From: Paulinella micropora
Lineage: Eukaryota > Cercozoa > Imbricatea > Euglyphida
Assembly: GCA_009731375.1 (NCBI GenBank)
Contig: BJOX01000043.1
Coordinates: forward strand, 975,037-1,039,036
DNA length: 64,000 nucleotides
Direction of reading: 5' to 3'
Shown here: positions 1-10,680 of the stretch, piece by piece
Layout: every line of letters begins with the position of its first letter
How positions within the stretch are numbered: the first letter of the stretch is position 1
Notes under the pieces: generated by a model
Database searches by the model: none
Seen by the model: only the letters and a program-made list of their open reading frames with translations
What the model was told of the DNA's origin: nothing
Program-made: the position numbers and the translations under genes

Positions 1-829
1 TTGCTTTCTTTTCCTTTCTTCTTCTCAAGCCTTATTAATACTGTTGCGCTTTGAGCGCTTCACCTTCTCTTTCTTCTTCTTCTCAACTAACGATTTGAAC
101 GTAAAGTTGAATGTGTTAACTTTGTTTTGCTCCCCCCATCACTGGGGCTTCCTTCTCATTCTCTCTTTCCTGATCTATGTGCAGCCCGCAAAATCGCCCT
201 CTCAAAAGACCATAAGCTGCCTCTCGCAACAACACATTCTCACTCTCCATGTCATGAGTGCACACACTTGAAACACTTTGAGCAACTCAGCATGCACATT
301 ATAGAGGCCTTTACCGACTCCTTTCAGAATCCACCTGTGTCTCACACAGCTACCAAAAGGGAGGGGGAAGGCAAATTTAATAAAAGAGAATTCTGACTCG
401 TGATAACTACAGTACGTCGCAAAAGTAAGATAAGCGTAACGTAAATTTCAAATAAGCTGGAGAAACTATAATGACTGGACTCCAGTTACTTACTACTTAT
501 CTAGAAATTTCTACACTGACTGATTAAGTTAATACTGCCACTAGAGTGGCAAAGTATAGTGTCCACTGTATCACTGAATAATTAAGTGGAAATTGTACTG
601 TCAGTCCTTATGACAAATCACCTACCCTAGTAACGGTAAATCCGGGTAACGTCGGAAATGAAAAAGGAATAACGCTCCCCCTTAGTTATTTGTCATAACC
701 ACGTCACTATATTCAGTCTAGTCTAACATCTAGAAGAAAAAAAATTCGAGCGCTTCCCGTAAGGGGTATCAAAATTCCAGAAAAATTATGTATATAAATG
801 TGGTAGAGGTGCGAGAAAAAAGTGGAAAG
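1..829. other. No gene recognised
   Basis: CT-rich at the far left, then AT-rich DNA with short TTACT/AGTAA-type words. No open frame here has the composition of coding sequence, and I see no repeat unit, RNA gene or element end. Confidence 0.5.
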
Positions 830-2194
830 AAAGGAAGCGATCAGTTCTTTGCGTAGAAAAGAAAGTCTCCAGTATCCGCGGCCACCCTCCTGAGTCTTCG
901 ACGCAAACGCATGAAAACTCTTTTTGCTTCGGAGCATGAGACCAATGCTTTCCACACACATGGCATCCAATCTCAAAAGCTTGAGCTGTTCCCAGTGAGT
1001 ACTCCACTCCTCACTCTTCGAAAGCCATTCGTTGTCAACAGCCGATTGAAAACGAAAAAACCTGTTTGCCACGATGGCAACCTCCTAAGGGAGTATAATG
1101 CCTGCCGAACGACAGACCGACGACGCACTTCTGCCAGCCAAGCACGGATCTCCGCAATATGTTTCGTATCCGACGTCTTGTTTGTATCAATAGAAAAAGC
1201 CTTTTGATCACCCAGAAGACGATCCACGTCTTTCTGATGTCGTTCCACCGTACGACGTCGTTCCTCCTCGTTCCTCTCGAGCTTACGAGTCCAAGAGGAG
1301 ACCTTCGACTTTCTGCGAGCATCTTGCTGATTCCATGCAACAGCAAAATGAGCAAAGCCCTTGCCATGAAAGCAATCGAATCTGCCACCAGAAGTTGCCC
1401 CACCGTATCAAGCTTCTGAGCGGCTGACACAGAAGCCCAGCTGGGAAGATTCCCACCTTGATCACTTGTGCTCCACAAGACATCCATTGGGTAGAAGAGT
1501 TTCGTGAGGACCTCGTGCATAGAGACGACATTCACCGATACACCCGGAGGGCGAAAAATGATATTTCCCATTGCGTACAGAGCGGATGACACTGACTCCC
1601 ACGCTCGACCATGAAAAACAGCGAAATTTTGCATTTCATCCCACTTGGGATGTCCCTCTTCCAAGACCTCCCAAGCTTGCCAGCAACCAATCAAATCGTA
1701 CAAGGTTGCCCATGTTGCTTGTAAAAGTCCTTAAAAAGTCCCCCACTCAAGGCAACGACGTTCCACACCTATGTTTGTACTCGTCTTGCCACTGCAAAAT
1801 TGAAGTCCACCAGTGTGTCGGTAGAAGCCATATTAACTCTGGACGCGGCCAGACTTTCAGGCGTCCAGTATGGAGTTCCCATCCCCACAGCTTCTGAGAC
1901 TTGGATAATCATCTCAGCTGCCACCAGGACATTAGCTACTGTAGTCTGTCCCACGACAATCGAAGACCACACATCTCGCTGAACTCCTGGAACAGTTTCC
2001 AAGGCATCGACTACTGTCTTGACAGTTTGAGCTGCCCTTATCGACGGAAGATGATCAGCCCAACTGTCCCCAGTCAGACAAGCTGGCCAAATCGCCTATC
2101 AATCGTCCATGAGACGATCAGGTGTTCCAACGAGCACAGGAATAGCCCCTCCTGAGGACGAAGAACTCGTACCCAAGGCTGTTGCCAGCCCCAT
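830..2194 (-). pseudogene. Unrecognised frameshifted protein-coding region (about 450 codons)
   Basis: Reading leftward, an ATG at 2194 opens a frame starting MGLATALGTSSSSSGG. It meets an adjacent TGA-TAG pair and then runs on to about 1775 (segment with VWSSIVVGQTTVANVLVAAE). Coding character then shifts frame to 1727-1340 (YDLIGCWQAWEVLEEGHPKW...). It shifts again near 1340 into a charged helical stretch (RKLERNEEERRRTVERHQKD) ending near 1075, and once more into AVDNEWLSKSEEWSTHWEQL down to about 830. The joined product would be mostly alpha-helical with a Lys/Arg/Glu-rich C-terminal third. I recognise no catalytic motif or zinc finger. It could be a retroelement Gag, a decayed host gene, or a gene with very short introns. 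The polarity matches the adjacent LINE but nothing links the two. Confidence 0.4.
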
Positions 2195-2780
2195 CCTTCG
2201 CAGACCGAGCGACAGAGGCATCCGACCGACAGAGGCATCCTCAGGCCTCCGACACTACCCCCCCAACGGTGTAGCATACGGACTTCCTATCATCATCCTT
2301 CTCTTCTGCAATGATAACATATAAGAGTGAGAGAAGGACAGAGAGATTAGACAAAAACAGAAGGCAAACAACACACACACACAACTTCCACTGCTTTCCA
2401 AAACAGCTTATGTGTTATGTCTGTGTCTCTCTGCTACCTTGTTCAAGTCAAAACCAGACGTTTGTACTCCTCTTTCCTCACACACAATCTGTTTCTATCC
2501 CTCTCCCCCTAAGGGAGAGTACAACTACTTTAAACAAAACTTGAAAAAGGTCAACACCCTTTTCTGTTCGGATTTTCAAGGTGTCAAAAACCCCAAGAAA
2601 TCAAAGCGAGAAAAACGTGAGAACTTTGGCTTTTTGTGAAGCTCACGAAAAGCAAAAGCAAACCCCGTTCAACTTTTGTTAGCGACTCCAGATGTAACCG
2701 GAACAGCTACTCTGACACTTAGTCGTCACTCAACGGGAGAGGGCAGACCAAGCATAAGAGTCAAGTAACGACAAGCCGGA
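2195..2780. other. No gene recognised
   Basis: Mixed-composition DNA between the frameshifted gene and the LINE 3' end. It includes a short (AC)n run near 2370. No reading frame of coding character is visible. Confidence 0.4.
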
Positions 2781-2940
2781 CGACACTCAATGCCACTATG
2801 TATTGTGCGGGCCGGCCGACATCAATGATTTATTAAATACAATATTTTTGAAAATCAAAACAACTTAAACTTAAAACTCTTGAAAATCAAAGAAAATTAT
2901 TGAAATATAATATTATTAATATCAATAATAGACTTATCAG
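2781..2940 (-). other. LINE 3' untranslated region with AATAAA
   Basis: AT-rich sequence immediately downstream (minus sense) of the LINE stop codon. The word TTTGATTTTCAA occurs twice, and a polyadenylation-type AATAAA reads on the minus strand at 2834-2829. I see no long poly-A tail or target-site duplication, so the true 3' end is uncertain. Confidence 0.45.
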
Positions 2941-5900
2941 TCAATTGGCCTTTGATCCTGTCGGACATGTGCCTCCATTGGTAGCACGGGACCGTTCGGT
3001 GACGCGGCTCCGCTCCAAAGACTCGACTGGCAGTGCAATGTGCAAATGAGCGTGCTGTGCATGTGCAAGTGGGTGCAAGGAGTGAGAGGAGTTATCTGCC
3101 GAGAAGAAGTCCGCGACGCTGCGCTGACCTCCACCTACAACAGATCTAGCCAGACATTCTACCTGACTAGGCCTTCCCCTCCTTCTACCCACCTCCTGAA
3201 CGACCGTGAGGTCGATCACCTCCTCCTCCTCCTCCGCCCCCTCTGCCTCCCTGGTCTGCGCCTCCAACTCCTCCCACTCCTTCCAGATGGTGGCAACAAA
3301 CCTTCCTAACTCCTCCTCCACCTCTTCTGGGACAGGGATAAACAAAACGCCGAGCATCGCCGCCATCTTTTCATCCTCCCCCTTCAGCCATTCCTCTTTG
3401 AAGAGCCTCATCTCCTCCTCTGCCTCCCGCAGTTCCCTGTGATAAAGCCCTCCTCGATTCAGCATGAGGGGCTGCCGGGCTTGCGCCTCATCGATAAACT
3501 TAAACAGTGCCTCACGAGAGCTCGCAAACGTTGGGCAATGCAGCAGGAAGTGACGTAACGACTCGTTAACCTCAGTGCCACACAAGGCGAAACAGCTTGA
3601 GCAGTCCGGCGAGCATGAGCCAAATTTGGATCGGTAGAGGCGAAGGCGATTGTTGCAGCTCAACAATCGCCTTCTGATAAGGTTGTGACTTCCCCCCTCC
3701 AGCGCCCGCCAACGTGGGAAAGCAGAGCGGGAAGACATCTGGCTAAGCAGCACCCTAAGCCCATCAGAGGGCTTAGCCTGCCGCTCCCAGCCAGCTACTT
3801 CCTGCCGGACAGACCATTGCTTTACCACCTCGTTCCAGTTCGCCAGAGCGGCCCGCCAGTCCTTATCATCTACCGTGCCATCTTCGTTCACGACCCGCTT
3901 GAGCGCATCCAAGCCCTCCCGCAGCCTGTGATCTGCTAAGATCAAATTTTCCGTATCTTCCTTCCATTTGCACCGACCCGTGTTGTAAAGCCTGCGTGTT
4001 AGCGCTGTGTTGCCCAGTAACTCGATGCGCCCTAGGAACCGAAGCCGGGCCGCCTTGGCAAGGATGCTAAAACTCGGCGTGCGGCCTAAACCCCTGGTGA
4101 TGCAGCCGCTTGTGCGCGTACCAACACCCAAGATGACCCGCAGGGGCGCTACCAACGCGCCCTCCAGCTTACTCAGCTTGTTGGCGCCCGGCAGATCCCA
4201 AAAAGCCGATGCGTAAAGCAACTTTGCGCCAACCATTTGCTGCCAATTCATCAGCCGAAGACGCGCTGGAACTTCATGGGCAATCCAGAGGGGGTAGCAG
4301 GCAGCCGTTCCCGCTACAGTGATTTCCGCCGCCCGCTTCGCTTGCGGTTTATCGGAGAGGGTGTCCGTGAGCAGAACTCCCAGGTATTTGTAGTGGTCGG
4401 TGACGTTGAGAACCTTGCCCCGGAACCTCACGCATGGGGGCGACTTTTTTGACTTGGCGTGCCCGTATATCGGCATGACTTCCGTCTTGCCCGGTTTCAG
4501 GTTGATTTCAAGCCGATAGTCCTCCACGAATGTCGCCACGACATTTACAATCTGTTGAAGCTCCGTGACACTATGCGCAATTACCGCAACGTCGTCGGCG
4601 TAAAGCAGGGTCCGTATGTCTTCGATGCGGTTGAGGTCCTCGATCTCCAACTCTTTCGCGATTCGGACCGTTAGCTCATCCATGAAGACGTTGAACAGCG
4701 ACGGTGACAACGGCGACCCTTGCTGAACTCCCATCTCTTCCAGCACTTCACCAGTGAGTTCGCCATCGACTAGCACTCGCGATGACGTTCTTCGGTAAAA
4801 ACGCCGCAGAATGCGATAGAACTTGCCCTGTACCCCCATCTGGGTTAGCCTCTGAAACAACCCGGCCCGCCAAACCGTAGGGAATGCCTTTCTCAGATCC
4901 ACGAACAAAACGAAAGAACGGAGGCCAGCTTGTTGTCTAAGGCGCAGACGCTCCTTAAGGACAAAAATCTGGTCCCCCGTACTACGTTTTGGCCGGAACC
5001 CACCCTGCTCTGGGCGAAGCCTGCCCGGCTGATCGATGAAAGCCGTAAGCCTCGCCGCCATAAGGGACAGATACATCTTACCCAGACAGCTCAGAATCGC
5101 GATGTCTCTCCAATTTTCCGGATCGGTTGGGTCGCCTCCTTTTGGGATGTTGACGATAATCGCTTTGCCCCAGTCGCTGGGGGTGTATTCCCACGATTTC
5201 AACCAGTTGAAGAAGCGCACCAGAAAGCTCACGATCCGCGTGCCTCCGTACTTGAGCATCTCGTTCTTGATCTTATCCGGTGAGCACGCTTTGTGATTCT
5301 GGAGATTTTCCTGGCAGAGCTCCACTTCCTTCTCGGTGTAATCATAGTCCAGCGGGCCCGTCTCAGTCCGGATCTCCTCGGCTTGCGCCATGGCCTCGAA
5401 TTGGTCGCGCAGGTTGTCGTTATACTGGAAGGTTTCGCGGGCCTTCCGCTCGGGCTCAATCCGCGCTGCTTCCTCATCAGAACCGACTTCCTCTACACAT
5501 GCATCCTCCAAAAACTGGTTTTCTTTGGGGACCACCATACGTCGGCGGTATTCTTCCCATTCTTGTAGTTTTTCCCGGAGTGTGCATGCCAGAGTGCCAT
5601 CGGGCTTCCGAACAGGAGCAGAAGCGTTCGACCGCCGAACCCCGCCCAAACGCTTTGACAGCTTCCAGTACGTGGCCATGGTAGCGCTCCTGAAGTTGGC
5701 AGCGGTGTCATTCTGGACCCGCTTCCACGCTTGCTCCTTCTTCTCCTTGCATAACCTTCTGACCGCCTTCCTCGCTTCTTTATATCTTTGCCAGGCCTCT
5801 CGGTTGGCCTCATTCCTTCGCCAGAGGCCGTATGCCTCTCTCCGTCGCGCAATCGCTTCCCTAAGACTCTCATCAAACCATGCATTAGTAAACCCTGGCC

Positions 5901-7857
5901 TAATCACCCGAACTCCCAAGACCTTCACGGCTGCGCCCGTGAAAGCTCGGACCACTAAGCTAGCGACCCTATCTACCTCCTGCTGAAGCTCATCCGGGTC
6001 CTCCACTGCTGATAGATCTGGGAGGCCATCTGGCAACAGCCCCGATATACCAGCTGCAAAGGTCTCGTCGTACTTCAACCTAAGCTTAGACAGCTCACTC
6101 TCCTTACCCTCAACTACCCTGCCTATCAAGCGCTCTGCCTTGAATGCTTTGTACCTCTTTACCTGCTTTTTGGGGGGTGGCTGTCCCCCCCAGACCAGTT
6201 CCGCCCACACAGCTTTGTGGTCGGTATCAAGGTCTACCTCGTCGACGCCGAAGCTTGCCTCCTCCGCCAGCTCGGAAGAGACGCAGATGTAATCCAGTAG
6301 ATGCCTTCGTCCACCTACATTTTCCTGCCTAGACCACCAATATTTGTCCCCCCGTGGTTGCGAAAACCCACTGAGATTGCGCAACCCCGTGGCAACAAGC
6401 ATCGCAGCCAGCAACTCACCATTCTCACTCCTAACCCCTCTACCCCTCCCATCTATCTCGCCAAAGAGGCCCACCACTCCCTCCTCCCGCGCTATTCTGG
6501 CGGGCCCCAGCTTAGCATTAGCATCACCAACCGTAACCACATGACCTTTGGTGGCGAAGTAGGAGACGGCCGCCTGCCACGCCTCATAGGCTGCAATAGA
6601 TTCCTCTCGTTGATTTTCTTGGGGGAAGTAGCCGTTGCCGACGAACACATCCGACGCCGTCGCGCTCCCAGACGACAGCCTCACCCACAATTGCTGTGGG
6701 TGTGGAACAGGCGCCTGTACAATGGTAGCGCACGGTGCCAGATAGTTGGCCACCAACGTCAAGACTCCCCCCAAGAGACGCGAGCCCGCACCAGTTGCAG
6801 CCGCTTTGCCGAGGACTGCGAAGCCGTCGACTTGGAGCTTCTCCACCTTCTGCGACGATAGGTTGTGCTCCTGGACTCCGACGATCACCCAGCCTCGCTC
6901 CTTGTAGTGCTCCGGCCATTCCCCAAAGCCTGGGCTATCCGCACCCACTTTGCCTTGCCAATTATGTGAGGCCACCCTCAGTGGGAAGCCTTTCACAAAT
7001 TGGGAAGAACGAAGCTGATGCCGATGCCTGCGCTTCGGTTGAGCCCGCCTGGAGCCCTCCGCCACCCTCCACGGCCCATCCTGCACCCTCCGCCCCAGCT
7101 CCTCCAGCTCCCGCATCCCGCCCCACTCCGCCAAGGGAGATTCACCGCTTGAGGCTTCGCCCTGGGGCTCGTCGACTTCCACGTCGAGCACCCAGTAGCC
7201 AAATCCCTGCTTGCGAAGCTCCCTCTGCACCTCTACATACTGGGCACCCCCCCGTGCATCCCGCTGCTTCTCTCGTTCCCGGAAAGTCCTACCCGTCGCA
7301 ACGTGAACCTTTCCCGTGAAGAACTTACGCTCCCGCAGCAGCCGCACCATCTTCTCCGCCTCCTCACAAGACGCACATTTAATCCGCAAATGTCGCCCAC
7401 TACCTCTGCCCGCGAATTCCACCTCGACTTCCCCGAGACCGAGAATTCGGAGCTCTCGCGCCATGACCACTGTCTGAGAGACATGCGATAGCCCCCATAC
7501 TATGCAACATCTCTTATCCAGCTCATTTCGTACCTTCCTCCGCCACCTCCTCGGTGGCGGTACCGCTTGCCACACGCCGTGACCAGACCTTTCCGGACGT
7601 GACTTCTCTTCCGAGGTTGGGGAGGGTGATCGAGATGCAGCAGGATTGCTGGCTCTACGTGATTCAGGTTGCCCGTCAGGTACGCGAGCACTCGACCACC
7701 CCACCCCGGCCGAGTAGCCATCGCCACCCGCAGGCGCACTCCCACGGGGAACGTCTAAACCTGAAGGATTACCGCCTTGACCCATAGGGCCAGCACTAGC
7801 GGCCGCGCTCTTCGCATAAGAACCTGACATAAGTGGTATGGGACCCCGGTGCCGCAT
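2941..7857 (-). CDS. LINE (non-LTR retrotransposon) ORF: APE endonuclease and reverse transcriptase
   Basis: One uninterrupted 1,638-codon frame from an ATG at 7857 to TGA. Residues about 115-210 look like an RRM-type nucleic-acid-binding fold, which is tentative. An APE-like endonuclease starts near residue 294 (VASHNWQGK), with GVQEHN (catalytic Glu), GDANAKLG, LLDYICVS and DTDHKAVW in the usual order. The reverse transcriptase follows, with FVLFVDLRKAF, MGVQQGSPLSPSLFN and catalytic YADD near residue 1086. Near residues 1405-1440 a Cys/His cluster (CSPDCSSC, HFLLHCPTF) matches the knuckle typical of the C-termini of APE-type LINEs. No separate ORF1 is seen, and the N-terminal domain may take its place. 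In family terms the protein nicks target DNA and primes reverse transcription there. Intact and possibly recently active. Clade not assigned. Confidence 0.93.
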   Translation of the reverse strand: MRHRGPIPLMSGSYAKSAAASAGPMGQGGNPSGLDVPRGSAPAGGDGYSAGVGWSSARVPDGQPESRRASNPAASRSPSPTSEEKSRPERSGHGVWQAVPPPRRWRRKVRNELDKRCCIVWGLSHVSQTVVMARELRILGLGEVEVEFAGRGSGRHLRIKCASCEEAEKMVRLLRERKFFTGKVHVATGRTFREREKQRDARGGAQYVEVQRELRKQGFGYWVLDVEVDEPQGEASSGESPLAEWGGMRELEELGRRVQDGPWRVAEGSRRAQPKRRHRHQLRSSQFVKGFPLRVASHNWQGKVGADSPGFGEWPEHYKERGWVIVGVQEHNLSSQKVEKLQVDGFAVLGKAAATGAGSRLLGGVLTLVANYLAPCATIVQAPVPHPQQLWVRLSSGSATASDVFVGNGYFPQENQREESIAAYEAWQAAVSYFATKGHVVTVGDANAKLGPARIAREEGVVGLFGEIDGRGRGVRSENGELLAAMLVATGLRNLSGFSQPRGDKYWWSRQENVGGRRHLLDYICVSSELAEEASFGVDEVDLDTDHKAVWAELVWGGQPPPKKQVKRYKAFKAERLIGRVVEGKESELSKLRLKYDETFAAGISGLLPDGLPDLSAVEDPDELQQEVDRVASLVVRAFTGAAVKVLGVRVIRPGFTNAWFDESLREAIARRREAYGLWRRNEANREAWQRYKEARKAVRRLCKEKKEQAWKRVQNDTAANFRSATMATYWKLSKRLGGVRRSNASAPVRKPDGTLACTLREKLQEWEEYRRRMVVPKENQFLEDACVEEVGSDEEAARIEPERKARETFQYNDNLRDQFEAMAQAEEIRTETGPLDYDYTEKEVELCQENLQNHKACSPDKIKNEMLKYGGTRIVSFLVRFFNWLKSWEYTPSDWGKAIIVNIPKGGDPTDPENWRDIAILSCLGKMYLSLMAARLTAFIDQPGRLRPEQGGFRPKRSTGDQIFVLKERLRLRQQAGLRSFVLFVDLRKAFPTVWRAGLFQRLTQMGVQGKFYRILRRFYRRTSSRVLVDGELTGEVLEEMGVQQGSPLSPSLFNVFMDELTVRIAKELEIEDLNRIEDIRTLLYADDVAVIAHSVTELQQIVNVVATFVEDYRLEINLKPGKTEVMPIYGHAKSKKSPPCVRFRGKVLNVTDHYKYLGVLLTDTLSDKPQAKRAAEITVAGTAACYPLWIAHEVPARLRLMNWQQMVGAKLLYASAFWDLPGANKLSKLEGALVAPLRVILGVGTRTSGCITRGLGRTPSFSILAKAARLRFLGRIELLGNTALTRRLYNTGRCKWKEDTENLILADHRLREGLDALKRVVNEDGTVDDKDWRAALANWNEVVKQWSVRQEVAGWERQAKPSDGLRVLLSQMSSRSAFPRWRALEGGSHNLIRRRLLSCNNRLRLYRSKFGSCSPDCSSCFALCGTEVNESLRHFLLHCPTFASSREALFKFIDEAQARQPLMLNRGGLYHRELREAEEEMRLFKEEWLKGEDEKMAAMLGVLFIPVPEEVEEELGRFVATIWKEWEELEAQTREAEGAEEEEEVIDLTVVQEVGRRRGRPSQVECLARSVVGGGQRSVADFFSADNSSHSLHPLAHAQHAHLHIALPVESLERSRVTERSRATNGGTCPTGSKAN

Positions 7858-8533
7858 TGATCGAGTTGTAAACTCGATAAATGAGGACCCAGGTGGGGTT
7901 ATTTAAAGCTCAACCCTTAAAAAGCATACGTGTACGTATGTATAGGAATACACACAAACACTCACCTGCATCCGTAACCAGGCACGAGGCAGGACCCGCT
8001 GTGCATCATCGAGGTAGGTGTCGTGGCAAACCACCCTGCGTCCGATAAACGCTGCAAGTGAGTCATCTACCGAGAGCACAGAGTGACAGGCCCGTGCACG
8101 TGTACCCACCACCCCATAACCCTCCGCCAGAGCAACCCCATGGCATCCGCAGGATGAGCACGAAGAGTGCTGAGAGAGAGGGTGAGCCAGGAGCCCCGCT
8201 CCGGTCCGTCGTTACTTTGGTCATTTAGTCGTTTCAAGGCTTGTGGTAAGGTGTAGGGCCTCTCGCCTTCGTACAAACTCCGACCGACAGTAGTTTGGTT
8301 GACCATCCTTCGCGGTGACCCTCTGAACACAACCCCCTCCCCCAGTGCCCACCCCTTGTGATTCCAGAGGCCACCCCGAGCCAAGAGCCATGAGTATGAT
8401 GAGCAACTCACATGAGTTACTCTCAGTAATTGGGACCCGTCTCATAAATCAATGGAACGCTTATCGTGCGCCCCTCATAGGCTCAGCCCGCCCATGTGAA
8501 AGCTAGGCCTCGCCCAAAGCAAAGCAAAGCAAA

Positions 8534-8613
<80 letters not shown>

Positions 8614-8861
8614 AGCGAGGCCGCCGTGGCTCGCCCGCAATCCAGCTGGGTGCACCTCGTCACAACCACTCATCGGCGTGAGCTCATAGCTGTGTGCGAC
8701 ATAGGTACAAGAGCAAGAGGAGAAACAGTGTGCCAGCGTGGATGTGTGGGTGAGGCAGTGCGGTGAGGCAAAGCAGCGATGCCAGTCGAATCCCTGGAGA
8801 CGGAACCTAGCATCAAAAACATCGTATAAGTCTACCCCAGGCCTCCATCCACCGAGTGGTG
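7858..8861 (-). promoter_or_regulatory. LINE 5' region, proximal unit
   Basis: Directly upstream of the LINE ATG. It shares long stretches with 8862-9560 in the same orientation, including GGGGTTATTTAAAGCTCAAC, GACAGGCCCG, CCGCCAGAGCA, CCCCATGGCATCCGCA, TCAAGGCTTGTGG and CCAGAGGCCACCCCGAGCCA. On the minus strand a TATA-like CTTTAAATAA at 7908-7899 lies about 42 nt before the ATG, which would imply a very short leader if used. The far part contains a (GA)n run and GC-rich DNA. Confidence 0.7.
8536..8605. repeat. (GA)n microsatellite
   Basis: About 35 uninterrupted GA units, preceded by three AAAGC units, lying inside the LINE 5' region. Confidence 0.95.
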
Positions 8862-9560
8862 AGCTCGATAAAAGAAGACCCGAGTGGGGTTATTTAAAGC
8901 TCAACCCTTAAAAAAGCATAAACATGTACGCCGCCAGGAACCCAACAACAATAACATAGCAGCCAGGAACCCAACAACAATAACATAGCAGCCAGGAACC
9001 CAACAACAATAACATAGCTTCCGTAACCAGCCTTCAGGAACCCGCCTCAGTTACCCGCCCCCGTAACCAGGTCAGAGACGTGACGTACTATGCATCATTG
9101 AGGTGTCGTGGCAAGCAACCCTGCGTCCGATAGAAGCTACAAAAGAGTCATTACCGAGAACACTAAGTGACAGGCCCGGTCACATGCACCCAACACGTCC
9201 CGACCCTCCGCCAGAGCATCCCCATGGCATCCGCAAAGTGAGCACGAGGGGTTCTGGGAGAGAGGGTGAGTCAGGAGCCCCGCGTCCAGGCAGTCGCTAC
9301 TGTGGCAGTTGAGTGATTTCAAGGCTTGTGGAAATGTGTGGAGCCTGTCGCCTTCATTCCCACTCATACCGACAGTAGTTTAGTTAACCAACCTGTCCAG
9401 TGACCCACTGAGCCCAACCCCCTCCCTCAGATAACCCCCACCCCCCGCACCCCGAGTGATACCAGAGGCCACCCCGAGCCAAGAGCCGTGAGCGTGGTGA
9501 GAGAGCTTCTCTCAGTAAAAGTTTCCGTCTCATGAATCAGTGGAGCACTGATTATGTACC
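8862..9560 (-). promoter_or_regulatory. LINE 5' region, second (distal) unit
   Basis: Tandem same-orientation relative of the unit next to the LINE ORF, with the same TATA-like word (minus strand, about 8902-8893). It differs by indels and by an internal 29-bp minisatellite. The sequence just left of it (about 8822-8861) weakly resembles the LINE start-codon region. It may therefore be either a second promoter monomer or the 5' end of another, truncated LINE copy. Confidence 0.6.
8933..9018. repeat. 29-bp minisatellite, 3 copies
   Basis: Three nearly perfect tandem copies of a unit beginning GCCAGGAACCCAACAACAAT, starting at 8933, 8962 and 8991. Present only in the distal LINE 5' unit, so it expanded after the two units diverged. 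Confidence 0.95.
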
Positions 9561-9634
9561 CCTCATAACAAGCTGCCAACGGCCCCAACCCCGCCGTGTG
9601 GCGGTGACACCCAACCATGTATTGGTGCCCCCCA

Positions 9635-9635
9635 A

Positions 9636-9712
<77 letters not shown>

Positions 9713-9721
9713 TAATAATAA
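9635..9721. repeat. (AAT)n microsatellite, retroposon tail
   Basis: Trinucleotide array with one interruption. Read on the minus strand it is the (ATT)n tail following the retroposon end at 9722-9778. Confidence 0.9.
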
Positions 9722-9778
9722 TAGTGCTTCTCTGTCAATTGCTGATGCATTTCTGCACATGCGCCTCCATCGTCTCAC
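9722..9778 (-). mobile_element. SINE 3' end (tail-proximal fragment)
   Basis: The reverse complement of this 57-bp stretch nearly matches 40919-40974 (GTGAGACGATGGAGGC, TGTGCAGAAATGCAT, GAGAAGCACT). In both places it is followed by (ATT)n. The head of this copy would lie inside the adjacent assembly gap. Confidence 0.8.
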
Positions 9779-10377
9779 NNNNNNNNNNNNNNNNNNNNNN
9801 NNNNNNNNNNNNNNNNNNNNNNNNNNNNNNNNNNNNNNNNNNNNNNNNNNNNNNNNNNNNNNNNNNNNNNNNNNNNNNNNNNNNNNNNNNNNNNNNNNNN
9901 NNNNNNNNNNNNNNNNNNNNNNNNNNNNNNNNNNNNNNNNNNNNNNNNNNNNNNNNNNNNNNNNNNNNNNNNNNNNNNNNNNNNNNNNNNNNNNNNNNNN
10001 NNNNNNNNNNNNNNNNNNNNNNNNNNNNNNNNNNNNNNNNNNNNNNNNNNNNNNNNNNNNNNNNNNNNNNNNNNNNNNNNNNNNNNNNNNNNNNNNNNNN
10101 NNNNNNNNNNNNNNNNNNNNNNNNNNNNNNNNNNNNNNNNNNNNNNNNNNNNNNNNNNNNNNNNNNNNNNNNNNNNNNNNNNNNNNNNNNNNNNNNNNNN
10201 NNNNNNNNNNNNNNNNNNNNNNNNNNNNNNNNNNNNNNNNNNNNNNNNNNNNNNNNNNNNNNNNNNNNNNNNNNNNNNNNNNNNNNNNNNNNNNNNNNNN
10301 NNNNNNNNNNNNNNNNNNNNNNNNNNNNNNNNNNNNNNNNNNNNNNNNNNNNNNNNNNNNNNNNNNNNNNNNNNNNN
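9779..10377. other. Assembly gap (599 N)
   Basis: Run of N. The left flank is a SINE body and the right flank an (AAT)n array, so the gap probably holds the rest of one or more retroposons. Confidence 1.
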
Positions 10378-10411
<34 letters not shown>

Positions 10412-10441
10412 TATATATATATTAAAAAAAAAAAAAAAAAA
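10378..10441. repeat. (AAT)n, (TA)n and poly-A tract
   Basis: Simple sequence right of the gap: AAT units, then TA units, then 17 A. A retroposon tail is a reasonable explanation. Confidence 0.85.
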
Positions 10442-10520
10442 CATCATTCATTGCCGGAACTTTCAAAAGTTAGAATTATATAAAAAACTTTGACCTATAG
10501 TATATAAAAAAGTTTGACGT

Positions 10521-10680
10521 ATTATGCCGGCCCACCCGGTATATAATGGCAATACTGATCGTTCCGGTCTGTCGGTTAATCCTTGGTCTGGAGATTACGG
10601 AGTCCCCACTTTAGGTATTCCTCAGTCTTCATATCGTTAGTAACAGTTATCTGTTTATTAAATATCCTACTATCGTAACA
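10521..10680 (+). repeat. Left inverted repeat of the 10.5-22.0 kb element
   Basis: Begins ATTATGCCGGCCCACCCGGT and ends near CTACTATCGTAACA. The reverse complement of 21855-22023 matches it almost throughout, apart from a handful of substitutions and two or three short indels. In plus sense it contains an open stretch ending IPQSSYR-stop, and the motif ACTTTAGGTATTCC. The homology stops abruptly on both sides. Confidence 0.9.

Noticed and set aside
2937-3134. Other frames overlapping the LINE on both strands
   Set aside because: They shadow the 1,638-codon frame and lack any domain of their own.
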